Positions 23,763 to 32,318 of a DNA stretch of 64,000 nt are shown here, piece by piece. This stretch comes from Flavipsychrobacter stenotrophus (lineage in GTDB: Bacteria > Bacteroidota > Bacteroidia > Chitinophagales > Chitinophagaceae): positions 496,001 to 560,000 of the forward strand of contig NZ_PPSL01000003.1 of the NCBI RefSeq assembly GCF_002954265.1, given 5' to 3'. Each line of letters opens with the position of its first letter. The first letter of the stretch is position 1. The notes beneath the pieces were generated by a model. The model was not told the DNA's origin and searched no databases. It saw nothing but the letters and a program-made list of their open reading frames with translations. The position numbers and the translations under genes were made by a program.

Positions 23763-25325
23763 ATGAAAAAAACTATAAACCTTTTATTATGCATAGCACT
23801 GCTTGCCACAATGGTTCAAAGTGTACATGCCCAAAACATCAACACAGTAGCTGGCACAGGTGCTGGCGGTTATTCAGGTGATGGCGGACCCGCACTAAGC
23901 GCACATATTGAGAACCCCGTAGACGTTGCCCTGGCAAGTAACCACCGCTATTACATTTGCGTAGATAATACTTGCAACATCAGGCTTGTAGATTCTTTCG
24001 GAAACATTACTACAGTAGCAGGAAGTGGTACGCCGGGCTTTAGCGGCGATGGCGGTCCCGCAACAGCGGCCCGCTTATACAACCCTACCGGAATAGCCAC
24101 CGATGCTCTCGGCAATCTTTATATTGCCGATGCCAACAACCATGTTGTACGTAAAGTTTCTACTGCCGGTATCATAACCACGTTTGCAGGTACAGGCGGT
24201 GTTGCCGGGCATGCAGGCGATGGTGGTGCGGCCACAAGCGCTACTATGCGCACACCTATAGACATAACATTCGATCGTTATGGCAATATGTACATTGCCG
24301 AGGCCGATAATCACCTCATCAGGAAAATAGACGCGGCAGGTATTATATCAACTATTGCCGGTACCGGTGCCGTTGGTTTTAGCGGAGACGGCGGCGCGGC
24401 TACCGCAGCCAAATTCAACTATCCTACCGGTGTTTCTTGCGACTCTTCAGGCAATTTATATGTTGCTGATCAGAACAACAACAGGGTCAGGAAAATTACA
24501 GCTGCCGGTATCATTACTACTGTAGCTGGTACCGGAACGGCAGGTTTCAGCGGTGATGCCGGAGCCGCAACAGCGGCAATGATCAACAGGCCAACAGGGG
24601 TCGAAGTTTGTTTCAATGGCAACTTGCTCATTTCAGGATCTTACAGAGTGCGCATGGTTGATGTCGCCGGCACAATTACCACAGTAGCCGGCACTGGCAG
24701 CAGTGCGTTTAGCGGCGATGGCGGCCCCGCCACGGCTGCCGGCGTAATGGCCTATCGGATATCCGCCGATCCTGCGGGTATAGTATATGTTAGTGGACAA
24801 TCACACAACAGGGTCCGCACCTTTCCTATAGGATGCCCCCTTCCCGATGTTAGTATTACAGGCCCCGATACTGTCTGCAAATGTGAAAAGATCAACCTGT
24901 CACTTAGTGGCTCTGGTGGTACATGGTCTACATCTAACAACAATGCCTTCCTGGCTATCAATGGCAGTGTCATAGGTTACAGCATAGGCTATGATACTAT
25001 CTCCTACATCGCATCCAATGCTTGCGGCTCAGATACTGCCTACAAAGTAGTGTATGTATCTGCGTGCGGCACTGAGGGTGTACGAGTAAGGGTGGTAAGT
25101 ACAGAAGGCAATGTGACCATTTATCCCAACCCTGCTGCAGATATACTTACTATCAGGTGCCCAACCACTATTTTCCACGTATCTGTCACCAACCTTTTAG
25201 GTCAGGAGCTGGTCGCACAAAACTATTCATCAAAAGAAGTAACCGTCAATATCAACGAGCTCCCGTCAGGCATGTATATCGTTAAGGTCAATGATATTTA
25301 TGCTAATAGGGTGATAAAGGAATAA
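23763..25325 (+). CDS. Secreted NHL-repeat protein with T9SS sorting tail
   Basis: A 520-aa surface or secreted protein. After a 24-residue signal come about six NHL beta-propeller repeats of ~56 residues, each with TVAGTGxxGFSGDGGPAT and LYVADxxNNRVRKI. Next is one Ig-like domain (ITGPDTVCKCEKINLSLSGS to the SNACGSDTAYKVVYV strand), then a C-terminal type IX sorting domain with IYPNPAADIL and PSGMYIVKV. The Ig-like unit is the same family as the 75-residue repeats of the 1776-aa protein at 44974. The propeller probably binds ligands or proteins; no catalytic residues are evident. Confidence 0.85.
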   Translation: MKKTINLLLCIALLATMVQSVHAQNINTVAGTGAGGYSGDGGPALSAHIENPVDVALASNHRYYICVDNTCNIRLVDSFGNITTVAGSGTPGFSGDGGPATAARLYNPTGIATDALGNLYIADANNHVVRKVSTAGIITTFAGTGGVAGHAGDGGAATSATMRTPIDITFDRYGNMYIAEADNHLIRKIDAAGIISTIAGTGAVGFSGDGGAATAAKFNYPTGVSCDSSGNLYVADQNNNRVRKITAAGIITTVAGTGTAGFSGDAGAATAAMINRPTGVEVCFNGNLLISGSYRVRMVDVAGTITTVAGTGSSAFSGDGGPATAAGVMAYRISADPAGIVYVSGQSHNRVRTFPIGCPLPDVSITGPDTVCKCEKINLSLSGSGGTWSTSNNNAFLAINGSVIGYSIGYDTISYIASNACGSDTAYKVVYVSACGTEGVRVRVVSTEGNVTIYPNPAADILTIRCPTTIFHVSVTNLLGQELVAQNYSSKEVTVNINELPSGMYIVKVNDIYANRVIKE

Positions 25326-25373
25326 AGAACTGGCCTGTGCTTTGTCAGGAAGTTCCAGCCATAAAAGAAGGAG

Positions 25374-25406
25374 AGCAGTTACATTTATTTGTAACTGCTT
25401 TTTTGT
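25374..25406 (+). terminator. tRNA-type terminator, copy 3
   Basis: AGCAGTTACA (25374-25383) pairs perfectly with TGTAACTGCT (25390-25399), followed by a T run. The preceding AAAAGAAGGAG also resembles the tRNA downstream flank at 17848-17858. Confidence 0.75.
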
Positions 25407-25452
25407 TTTTTGCTCCGATCTTTGATTCCTGTATACTGCTTCACAACGTTTT

Positions 25453-25460
25453 TATATTTG
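25453..25460 (+). promoter_or_regulatory. -7 box with near-leaderless start
   Basis: TATATTTG, exact consensus, ends 8 nt before the ATG at 25469. Confidence 0.45.
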
Positions 25461-25468
25461 GGAAAATT

Positions 25469-25714
25469 ATGACTTTAGAAGAGTTGAAAATGAGAATAAA
25501 AGAATTGGGCTTGCCCGACAACTGGCTCTCAGTTAATGGGCCGGATGGCCACGGTGCAAACGTTGTCTATTATGACTACAACCGCAAGTGGCGGGTGTAT
25601 CACATAGTAGACCATGGCACTCTGGTCTATGATGAAACATTTATTAAAGTGGAAGATGCGTTCGATTATGCGTTTACGAAGGCAGAATGGGATGCCAAAT
25701 ACAATAAGCGTTAG
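25469..25714 (+). CDS. Hypothetical small cytosolic protein
   Basis: An 81-aa protein, MTLEELKMRIKELGLPDNWL start, with a beta-rich middle (NVVYYDYNRKWRVYHIVDHG) and a helical end. This size and layout recall single-domain immunity-type proteins of polymorphic toxin systems, but no family is assigned and no toxin is adjacent. The longer frame from 25337 crosses a terminator and is rejected. It is close behind a -7 box. Confidence 0.55.
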   Translation: MTLEELKMRIKELGLPDNWLSVNGPDGHGANVVYYDYNRKWRVYHIVDHGTLVYDETFIKVEDAFDYAFTKAEWDAKYNKR

Positions 25715-25758
25715 TTTGCTGCGATCATTTTTGTAGTTCAAATTCACGTATTAGCCCA

Positions 25759-27705
25759 TCACCTTTTCGCCGCCTCCAATACAGCAAATGACCTTTTAAG
25801 ATGCTCTCTGAATTTGGCAATATCTTTCATATCCCGCTGCTGATCGGCCAGTATGGATTTGTATTCCATGTCCTTTCGGGTCTTCTCAGGTCGTTGCATA
25901 GCCCTGGCCATGTTGGCAATAAATGCATACTGCTGCTTTATTGTAGCAATATCCCGGTTAATGCCTTTAACGAAGTTCGTTGACGCATCCAATGCAGCCA
26001 CAAAGCGCCGGGAGCAATCCATCATGTCATTTGCCCACAAGCTATACGTTGTTGTCAGTGCACTGTCTGGTCTCGTCTTGTCCACAAGCCATTGCATATC
26101 GTTAAGTATCCTTTGGCAGGTAGCTACATGCTCTTCCTGTATTACTATGTTCTCTCGCGTAATGGCAATTACCGAATCATAACATTGCAGGTAGTGGTAG
26201 TGGGCACTATCTATCTCCCTATTCTTCAGTTGCTTCATGGCCTGGTAATACTTGCCCGCACCCTCATCCAGATTGTCCTGCAGGTACAGGCGATATTGAG
26301 CTTCAGCCGAGATCAAAGTCGTCGCATACTCCAGTGAACGCACCAAATTGCCCAGCTGTTCATTACCATAATTGATGTTGTATTGCAAGCGCGATAGTAC
26401 AGATTCGCTGCCGGTAATATCGGCCAGTCTAGTCTTTCGCTCGTTAATGGAATCAGTGATAATGGTATACAGGCTATCATACACCCATCTGCTGGTTATA
26501 TCCAGCCGTCGCCATCTGGGGCGCGGTATGGTGTCCGTATATTTTGCAACCCTTACATATTCCCTTCTGACGTCCTGGTACACAAATTGGATATGCTCCG
26601 ATGCTTTCTGATATCTGGTCATCTCATTGGTCATTCTTCTTGCCGATGAGTACAGGTTGCGGAAGTAATCCATAGCGTCAGAATACTTTCGCATGTTTTT
26701 ACTCTTTAGGGTATTATACTGCCCCGTTGTTAGTACCGATTGTTCATTCACCATATCCCGCGACTTTGTCATCAGGTCATAGGCTGCTGCTACCCTTGCT
26801 TTATATACAGCTACATCTGTGTTTTCCTTTATAGAGTCTATTACTGCAATTGCCTGCATGTTGTAATCAATAGCAGCCGCAAGTGCAAACCTGTTGTTGA
26901 ACTTATAAATATCTGCGGCAAAAAGGGTTTGAATATCTGTATCTCCCAAACTACTCAGCCGCATCAGTTCGTCACTGTTGTCAATACTGTGGCTGATGGC
27001 ATTAAATGCCCGTATAGCACTATCTCCCTGCTCAAAAACAGATATAGGCATCGCAGTGTCTGTAAACTGAAAGGGCGGATAAGCGGGCAAATGCGTATAC
27101 CTGAATTCAAGAGGGTCCTGTAACAGCCATTTACGTTCATATTGCCACACAAATTTCATATTAGTCTTGCGTACCGGCCTGCCCGTTACATTATGCACCA
27201 GTTTCCGCCACCAGGTGGTATCAGGTTTTACAAACCCGGCACCCCACGTCACATCTGCCATCTGCCACTTTCCGTCTATCAGCAGTGCCGACCACATATG
27301 CCTGGGTATGTACAGCTTATCTCCTTTGTCGAATATCGCGTCTTTAGTATACCCCGAAATATTTATGGTCCGGATACCGGCTTCTGTGCACATAGCTCCA
27401 AACAATATGCTATAGCCCATACATACCGCGCTGCCTTCTTGAATAACTGTGTTAGGGTCTCGGCTGTTCTCAGCGCCCGGTAGCAATCCATATACATCAT
27501 AGGCTACATGGGTAGCTATCCAGTTATATATTGCCTTAGCCTTTTCTTTATCAGAGTGTATACTGTCGCACACCTGGTGGGTTATGTACTTGTAGTCATT
27601 GTGCTGACCCGTTGACTCCTTTACCTTACCCATACTATCAGGAGCAGCACACACCGAAAGTGAAGCTGCCACAAATAGTAAGACGGTAAAAGAGAACCTG
27701 TACAT
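25759..27705 (-). CDS. Secreted transglutaminase-like protein, paralogue 2
   Basis: A 648-aa exported protein, the same length and layout as the one at 1169-3115: signal peptide (~20 residues, ending CAA), transglutaminase-like domain with Cys95 in SAVCMGYSILF, His136 in PRHMWSALL and Asp151 in MADVTWGAG, then ~450 residues of charged helix. The two share conserved post-catalytic landmarks (LQDPLEFRYTHLPAYPPFQF-type segment, AMPISVFEQGDSAIRAFN, SDELMRLSSL), so they are paralogues diverged well beyond recent duplication. The substrate is unknown; crosslinking or peptidase action on envelope material is the reasonable guess. Confidence 0.8.
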   Translation of the reverse strand: MYRFSFTVLLFVAASLSVCAAPDSMGKVKESTGQHNDYKYITHQVCDSIHSDKEKAKAIYNWIATHVAYDVYGLLPGAENSRDPNTVIQEGSAVCMGYSILFGAMCTEAGIRTINISGYTKDAIFDKGDKLYIPRHMWSALLIDGKWQMADVTWGAGFVKPDTTWWRKLVHNVTGRPVRKTNMKFVWQYERKWLLQDPLEFRYTHLPAYPPFQFTDTAMPISVFEQGDSAIRAFNAISHSIDNSDELMRLSSLGDTDIQTLFAADIYKFNNRFALAAAIDYNMQAIAVIDSIKENTDVAVYKARVAAAYDLMTKSRDMVNEQSVLTTGQYNTLKSKNMRKYSDAMDYFRNLYSSARRMTNEMTRYQKASEHIQFVYQDVRREYVRVAKYTDTIPRPRWRRLDITSRWVYDSLYTIITDSINERKTRLADITGSESVLSRLQYNINYGNEQLGNLVRSLEYATTLISAEAQYRLYLQDNLDEGAGKYYQAMKQLKNREIDSAHYHYLQCYDSVIAITRENIVIQEEHVATCQRILNDMQWLVDKTRPDSALTTTYSLWANDMMDCSRRFVAALDASTNFVKGINRDIATIKQQYAFIANMARAMQRPEKTRKDMEYKSILADQQRDMKDIAKFREHLKRSFAVLEAAKR

Positions 27706-27794
27706 AGTAATGAGGATAGTACTGCATAAAGGTAATCTATTGTCGATTATGGTGTTATATACCTGTAGAAAGCATACAGTTTCTGATGCCTCTG

Positions 27795-28298
27795 TCAGTG
27801 ATGGAATTTGTAAAACCCGAAGAAGCCATCCAGTATTTCCAGCAGGTAGTACAGCGCCGCCATGCAGGTGCCAACTGCTATCAGTACGTTTATTTTGTAC
27901 TGCCTGTGGGCCACCCGGTCGGCTTCCAGCTCCAGTTCATTTACCCTTCGCGCCTCGTTTACAATGTATCGTTCGTCCTCCAGCAGTTTACCATAGCTGC
28001 CTTGCTTTTTTAGCTCCCGGCCTCTGTCGGTGGTTAGCTCCAGGTTATTGCCATGATGGTCAGCCAGGCCATTCTCCACCAGAAACTTCGCCAGCGATTT
28101 ACCAAGGTCTACATCTTTCCACAACTCCTGAAATTCAGTACTTTCTGCTATCTTTCTATATTCCTCGGCCGGCAGGTTGGCAATAAGTTTATCAAGGTCA
28201 AAATCGCCCTGCTCGGGTATGCTTTGCCGTTGTAAGAGCAGGTCTAATATTTTCACCCGCCTGTCATCAAGAGTGCCGTTTTGTATCTGTTGCTCCAT
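27795..28298 (-). CDS. Hypothetical C-terminally anchored protein
   Basis: A 167-aa protein with an acidic helical N-terminal domain (VKILDLLLQRQSIPEQGDFD), a central TTDRGRELKKQGSYGKLLED segment resembling the wing of a winged-helix domain, a coiled stretch, and one hydrophobic helix at ~135-155 (INVLIAVGTCMAALYYLLEI). It is probably tail-anchored in the inner membrane with the bulk in the cytoplasm. The family is not recognised. Confidence 0.6.
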   Translation of the reverse strand: MEQQIQNGTLDDRRVKILDLLLQRQSIPEQGDFDLDKLIANLPAEEYRKIAESTEFQELWKDVDLGKSLAKFLVENGLADHHGNNLELTTDRGRELKKQGSYGKLLEDERYIVNEARRVNELELEADRVAHRQYKINVLIAVGTCMAALYYLLEILDGFFGFYKFHH

Positions 28299-28503
28299 GC
28301 CAGATTTCCTGTTTTCATTTTGCGGTCAAAGTCTGTACCAAGTCTTCTAACATGGCTACGATAGCCACAGGCACTGAATAAATGGCAAACATACCAGCTT
28401 CATAACTGTTTTAAAATATTGTTAACTGGCATGCTATGTTGCTATCTGTCAGGTTTTCGTAAAGATTTTATTTCATCTAACAGCTAATTAAATGTCCTGT
28501 AAT

Positions 28504-28543
28504 TACGACACTTGTCGTACATTCAATTACGATAAGCGTCGTA
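28504..28543. promoter_or_regulatory. Twin dyad operator, BlaI/MecI-like
   Basis: Two 16-bp dyads, TACGACACTTGTCGTA (28504-28519, perfect) and TACGATAAGCGTCGTA (28528-28543, one mismatch), sit on the same helical face 24 bp apart, each inside a direct repeat beginning AATTACGA. Paired TACGAC-n4-GTCGTA dyads near a promoter resemble operators of BlaI/MecI/CopY-type repressors. No such regulator gene is in this window. The sites lie 21-60 nt upstream of the ATG at 28564. Confidence 0.6.
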
Positions 28544-28563
28544 CACTATTTAACTGCCGGCAT

Positions 28564-29712
28564 ATGTACCCTCATAAGATCCTCTCGTTTATGCTTTTAT
28601 TGCTGTTGTTCGTCTCCTCTTGCAAAGCGCAAAACAGTTCCCCTTCTGCGCTCATAGATCATAAGCGCCCTAAAATTGTAGTTCCCTCGGGTAGTGATGA
28701 GCATGGTATGTTCCGCTGCTCTATGATAGATAGAAATGGTGATTTGTGGTTCGGAACAACACTATTCGGACGGCTATATAGGTTTAATGGCAAGTCGTTT
28801 ATTACTTTCTCTAAAGAAGATGGCCTTACCTGTTCTTCAATCTACAGTATTGCCGAAGACAATGCCGGCAATATATGGCTTGGCACTAATAAGGGTTTGT
28901 TTCGGGGGATAAACGGCAAATTTTCTCTGGTGTCTATCCCCGGTATTAAGGTGGGTCATGCTCCGTCTATGACCACTATTTTAGGAACTGGCAACCGCAA
29001 TGCGTCAGTTCCCGATCAGGAGGCAGTCTATGCAATAGTTAGCGACAAGAAAGGAAACCTATGGTTGGGTACTGAAAATTTTGGACTGTGGAAATACGAT
29101 GGTAAGTCATTCACTAATATCGTGTATATTAATAACGGCTGGAAAATTATTCCTTCAGATAGTACGCAGTACTACACAGTGCCACATAGCGGACTTATAC
29201 AATTTATACTGGAAGATAAGGCAGGTAATATTTGGTTCTCTACTGCTGGCGCAGCCACCCCAAGCTTCAACTGTTTCGATGGTATATCTATTAGAGAGGT
29301 CAAGGTGGCTAATTTATCAAGTGTACATATTTTTTACATGATCCAGGACACGGCTGGAAATCTATGGCTCGCAACAAGAGACAACGGTGTATATCGCTAC
29401 AACGGCCATACATTTATCAACTTTAATGAAAAGGATGGCCTGCTGGATAATACAAGTTGTCTGTTACAGGATAAGAGCGGTAGTATATGGATTGGTAGTG
29501 TGGGCAAAATGAAAGATAATGGAGGACTCGTTACCCGCTACAATGGGAAAGCCTTCACCCCATTTCCCCTCAATACTTTAAGCAACACCGGAATATGGAC
29601 AATGATAGAAGATAGGAGCGGCAACATCTGGATAGGCACTAAAGAAATGGGTTTGTATCGTTACGATGGTAAATCTCTTGTGTCATTCACAGAGCACGTT
29701 GGTAGGCAATAA
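28564..29712 (+). CDS. Two-component-regulator-type propeller lipoprotein
   Basis: A 382-aa exported protein with lipobox-like VSSC (Cys19). It consists of seven or so beta-propeller blades of the Reg_prop type: repeated GNIWLGTxxxGLxRYDGKSF and DKSGSIWIGS units. In Bacteroidota these propellers usually form the periplasmic sensor of hybrid two-component systems; here the propeller stands alone, with no kinase or HTH part, as a free ligand-binding lipoprotein. The frame opens at 28492, but that region overlaps the twin dyads, so the ATG at 28564 is preferred. Expression is probably controlled by these dyads. Confidence 0.8.
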   Translation: MYPHKILSFMLLLLLFVSSCKAQNSSPSALIDHKRPKIVVPSGSDEHGMFRCSMIDRNGDLWFGTTLFGRLYRFNGKSFITFSKEDGLTCSSIYSIAEDNAGNIWLGTNKGLFRGINGKFSLVSIPGIKVGHAPSMTTILGTGNRNASVPDQEAVYAIVSDKKGNLWLGTENFGLWKYDGKSFTNIVYINNGWKIIPSDSTQYYTVPHSGLIQFILEDKAGNIWFSTAGAATPSFNCFDGISIREVKVANLSSVHIFYMIQDTAGNLWLATRDNGVYRYNGHTFINFNEKDGLLDNTSCLLQDKSGSIWIGSVGKMKDNGGLVTRYNGKAFTPFPLNTLSNTGIWTMIEDRSGNIWIGTKEMGLYRYDGKSLVSFTEHVGRQ

Positions 29713-29755
29713 TATTGTCTAGTATAACGATCAATAAAATTTTCCTCCCCATCAA

Positions 29756-29763
29756 TACCTTTG
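29756..29763 (+). promoter_or_regulatory. -7 box for the ECF sigma operon
   Basis: TACCTTTG, exact consensus, 49 nt upstream of the TTG start at 29813. Confidence 0.55.
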
Positions 29764-29812
29764 ATGCAACCTTTTAAAACAGCCCGTGTCTTTAATATAG
29801 AACACGCACCAA

Positions 29813-30361
29813 TTGCTAAACGACAACTTAGACATCAACAGGATATTGCTTGATCGCTGCCGGCGCGGCGATCGCAATGCGCAGTACGAGCTCTACCAGG
29901 CTTACGTCAGGGCTATGTACAATGTGTGCCTACGTATCGTCAATAGTACTGCCGATACCGAAGATATCCTGCAGGAATCCTTTCTTGATGCTTTCAGTAA
30001 GCTGGCTACATTCCGCGGGGAGTCTTCATTTGGTGCGTGGCTGAAGATGATTGTCGTCAATAGGTCTGTAAACCATTTGCGCAAAAAGAAGTTGGTTTTA
30101 CTGGAGGCAATGCCCGACAATGAGGATACTGACAATGAAAACCACCACGACTATGAAGAGGTACAATGGGAGGTGAAAAGAGTACATGAGGCAATCAATA
30201 AATTACCCGATGGTTACAGGATAGTGCTGAGCTTATACCTGCTCGAAGGGTATGATCATGCGGAAATAGGAGAGATATTAAATGTTACAGAGTCAACATC
30301 AAAATCTCAGTACAGCAGGGCAAAAAAACAATTAGTGGAACTATTAAACAGAAGGCCGTGA
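29813..30361 (+). CDS. ECF-type RNA polymerase sigma factor
   Basis: A 182-aa sigma-70 family factor with only regions 2 and 4. Region 2: YQAYVRAMYNVCLRIVNSTA, DTEDILQESFLDAFSKL, FGAWLKMIVVNRSVNHLRKK. Region 4: INKLPDGYRIVLSLYLLEGY, DHAEIGEILNVTESTSKSQY. It should direct RNA polymerase to a small regulon and be held inactive by the following membrane protein. The start is TTG at 29813; no ATG precedes the conserved region and a stop lies five codons upstream, so a non-ATG start is needed. Its TGA overlaps the GTG of the next gene by 3 bases. Confidence 0.88.
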   Translation: MLNDNLDINRILLDRCRRGDRNAQYELYQAYVRAMYNVCLRIVNSTADTEDILQESFLDAFSKLATFRGESSFGAWLKMIVVNRSVNHLRKKKLVLLEAMPDNEDTDNENHHDYEEVQWEVKRVHEAINKLPDGYRIVLSLYLLEGYDHAEIGEILNVTESTSKSQYSRAKKQLVELLNRRP

Positions 30362-30906
30362 AAGATAAACTGGAACAATTTATTAGCGGGCATAGTGGCG
30401 ATTTCGATATCAATGAGCCCTCTTACAAAGTTTGGCAGGGCATAGACAGCACCCTCAGGCGCAGGAAAAAGCAGAGAATTTTGCAGTTTGCTGCAGCAGC
30501 ATGTATCGTGGCACTTGTGGCATGTGGCTTATGGTACTTCACAATGCCGGTTAAGCAATTGAAAGAAGATATTGCAGTTGTGCCGGCAGATATGAATGGC
30601 GCAATCCCCGAGGAGATCAGTAAAGCAGAAGTCTACTACACCACACTAAAAGAGAAACAGCAGAGGCAGCTAAGCTACTACTGTGCCGAATATCAGGATG
30701 TATGTCACGACTTCAGATCAGAGATAGACACACTCGATGTTTTATACCGCGAGCTCAAAACGGAATATGTCAACTCAGATAATAACGAAGCAGTATTGCG
30801 GGCAATGATCGAAAACCTGCAGGAACAGGTAAAGCTGCTGTCTTTACAACTGAAGATCATTGAAGAAACCCGTCAGAAACATAAAGAGGTAAAACATATT
30901 ATTTAA
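30358..30906 (+). CDS. Candidate anti-sigma factor, single-pass membrane protein
   Basis: A 182-aa protein with a GTG start that overlaps the sigma factor stop (GTGA), giving tight translational coupling. A ~40-residue cytoplasmic N-terminus (MKDKLEQFISGHSGDFDINE) is followed by one TM helix at ~44-63 and a periplasmic coiled coil rich in Gln/Glu (LQEQVKLLSLQLKIIEETRQ). This is a common layout for Bacteroidota ECF partners that lack a recognisable zinc anti-sigma motif; no HxxxCxxC is present. The role as anti-sigma is inferred from position and topology. Confidence 0.7.
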   Translation: MKDKLEQFISGHSGDFDINEPSYKVWQGIDSTLRRRKKQRILQFAAAACIVALVACGLWYFTMPVKQLKEDIAVVPADMNGAIPEEISKAEVYYTTLKEKQQRQLSYYCAEYQDVCHDFRSEIDTLDVLYRELKTEYVNSDNNEAVLRAMIENLQEQVKLLSLQLKIIEETRQKHKEVKHII

Positions 30907-30918
30907 ACAATAAGCAAC

Positions 30919-31971
30919 ATGAAAAAGATCACCATCATTTCGGCAATTATATTGTTGGCAAACTTTGCCCATGCGCGCGGCACGCAATGGGTTACAAAAG
31001 AAAAGAAACTGCACCGCACATTTACAGTGCAGCCATCGGGGCGCCTAAGCGTTACAAATAGTTTTGGCAACATAGTCATACACACGTGGGATAAGAACGA
31101 GGTGGTCGTAGACGTAACGATGACTGTCAAGGGTAGGTCAGATGCTAAAGCCACCAACATGCTTGGTCGTATATTTATGGAAGAGAGTGGCGGTAATAAC
31201 CAGACAATTACTTTCAAATCAGGAGTAGAATCAGGCTATAGCATTAGCGATGGTAATGAGATCCGTATTAACTACGTCATCAACATGCCCAGGAGAAACA
31301 GCCTCGATCTGGAAAACAAATTCGGCAACGTTGACCTGGACGACATCTTAGGTAACGTTGATCTGGCGGTTTCTTTTGGCGAACTCCATGCTCAGAATAT
31401 TTCAGGATCAGCCAATGATATGGACCTTTCATTTGGATCCTCAACTATTAAAAGTATTGAAGGCGGTAAGCTGAAAGTACAGCATGGTGGTGTAACAATA
31501 GATAAGATCCAAAATATAAAGATGGACAACTCATTCAGCAAAGTGAATATTTCTTCGGCCAACAAACTAAAGATAATACACAAGTTCGGCACCTTGAAAA
31601 TTGGATCTGTTGATGACATTGACGGGGTCGTAAATCACTCCGACCTGAAAATAGACCACTTGCAAAAGAGAGCCGATCTCGGCTTGAATTATAACGGATC
31701 TTCTGTTATCAGGCACATAGATGGTAGTGCCGAAAATATAAAGATCGGTGTAGGTTATAGTACGCTATCCTGCTACTTCGATCAGGATACCAATCTTGAT
31801 ATTGACGTCAAAACGGAATTTGGCAGCTTTAAAAACCGTGCTTCGTCAAGCTACGTTACTATGACCAATACTGATGAAAACGGCAATACCCAATACTATA
31901 AAGGCAAGGCCGGAAAAGGGAGGGGCATTATGGATATAACCGGTAACTACAGCACGGTCTTTTTTAAATAG
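30919..31971 (+). CDS. DUF4097-like beta-helix envelope protein
   Basis: A 350-aa exported protein (signal ends AHARG). The body is a series of short strands with repeated turns (VTNSFGNIVIHTW, LDLENKFGNVDLDDILGNVD, MDLSFGSSTIKSI), the pattern of the DUF4097 putative adhesin/bactofilin-like beta-helix family. It sits 12 nt behind the anti-sigma candidate and completes a sigma / anti-sigma / DUF4097 operon, a gene set often seen in Bacteroidota and thought to be linked to envelope stress. Function not established. Confidence 0.75.
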   Translation: MKKITIISAIILLANFAHARGTQWVTKEKKLHRTFTVQPSGRLSVTNSFGNIVIHTWDKNEVVVDVTMTVKGRSDAKATNMLGRIFMEESGGNNQTITFKSGVESGYSISDGNEIRINYVINMPRRNSLDLENKFGNVDLDDILGNVDLAVSFGELHAQNISGSANDMDLSFGSSTIKSIEGGKLKVQHGGVTIDKIQNIKMDNSFSKVNISSANKLKIIHKFGTLKIGSVDDIDGVVNHSDLKIDHLQKRADLGLNYNGSSVIRHIDGSAENIKIGVGYSTLSCYFDQDTNLDIDVKTEFGSFKNRASSSYVTMTNTDENGNTQYYKGKAGKGRGIMDITGNYSTVFFK

Positions 31972-32013
31972 ATGCTGCATACTCCCCTCTATCCGTATTT
32001 ATAATCTGAATAT

Positions 32014-32069
32014 ACGGCCACTGATCACCGCAGCGCAAGTAATCTTATTTGCCGGTGATTAGTGGCCGT
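32014..32069 (+). terminator. 17-bp inverted repeat after the ECF operon; rest of gap empty
   Basis: ACGGCCACTGATCACCG (32014-32030) pairs with CGGTGATTAGTGGCCGT (32053-32069) with one mismatch. No clean T-run follows. The rest of the 31972-32318 gap contains an AT-rich TATAATTAATTATA palindrome near 32209 and, on the minus strand, a 34-codon ORF (32072-32176) with no recognisable product. Confidence 0.5.
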
Positions 32070-32318
32070 CATCATTTATTAGTATAATCGGGGTTATTGA
32101 GCCCCAGGTGATCTCCTGCTAATTGAATATTTTCACCCATCGAAATGGTAGGATTTCCTTCGTTTTGTATCTGCATTCCCAATTATCACCCTCCTAAAGT
32201 TTAGGTACTATAATTAATTATACTGCAATAAGTTACGTTGGCACGATTTTCTTATGTAGATTTAGTTAATTGTCCCACTTCTGTATTACCCGACGTGGAG
32301 GCAGTTCAGTTCATTGTC

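Noticed and set aside
25337-25468. N-terminal extension of the 81-aa protein
   Set aside because: The extra codons run through a strong terminator hairpin and T-run (25374-25406), and a -7 box lies just before the ATG at 25469.
29813-30361. Mis-annotated start of the sigma factor
   Set aside because: I looked for an ATG; a stop lies five codons upstream of the TTG and the next ATG is inside region 2, so TTG at 29813 is the best start.
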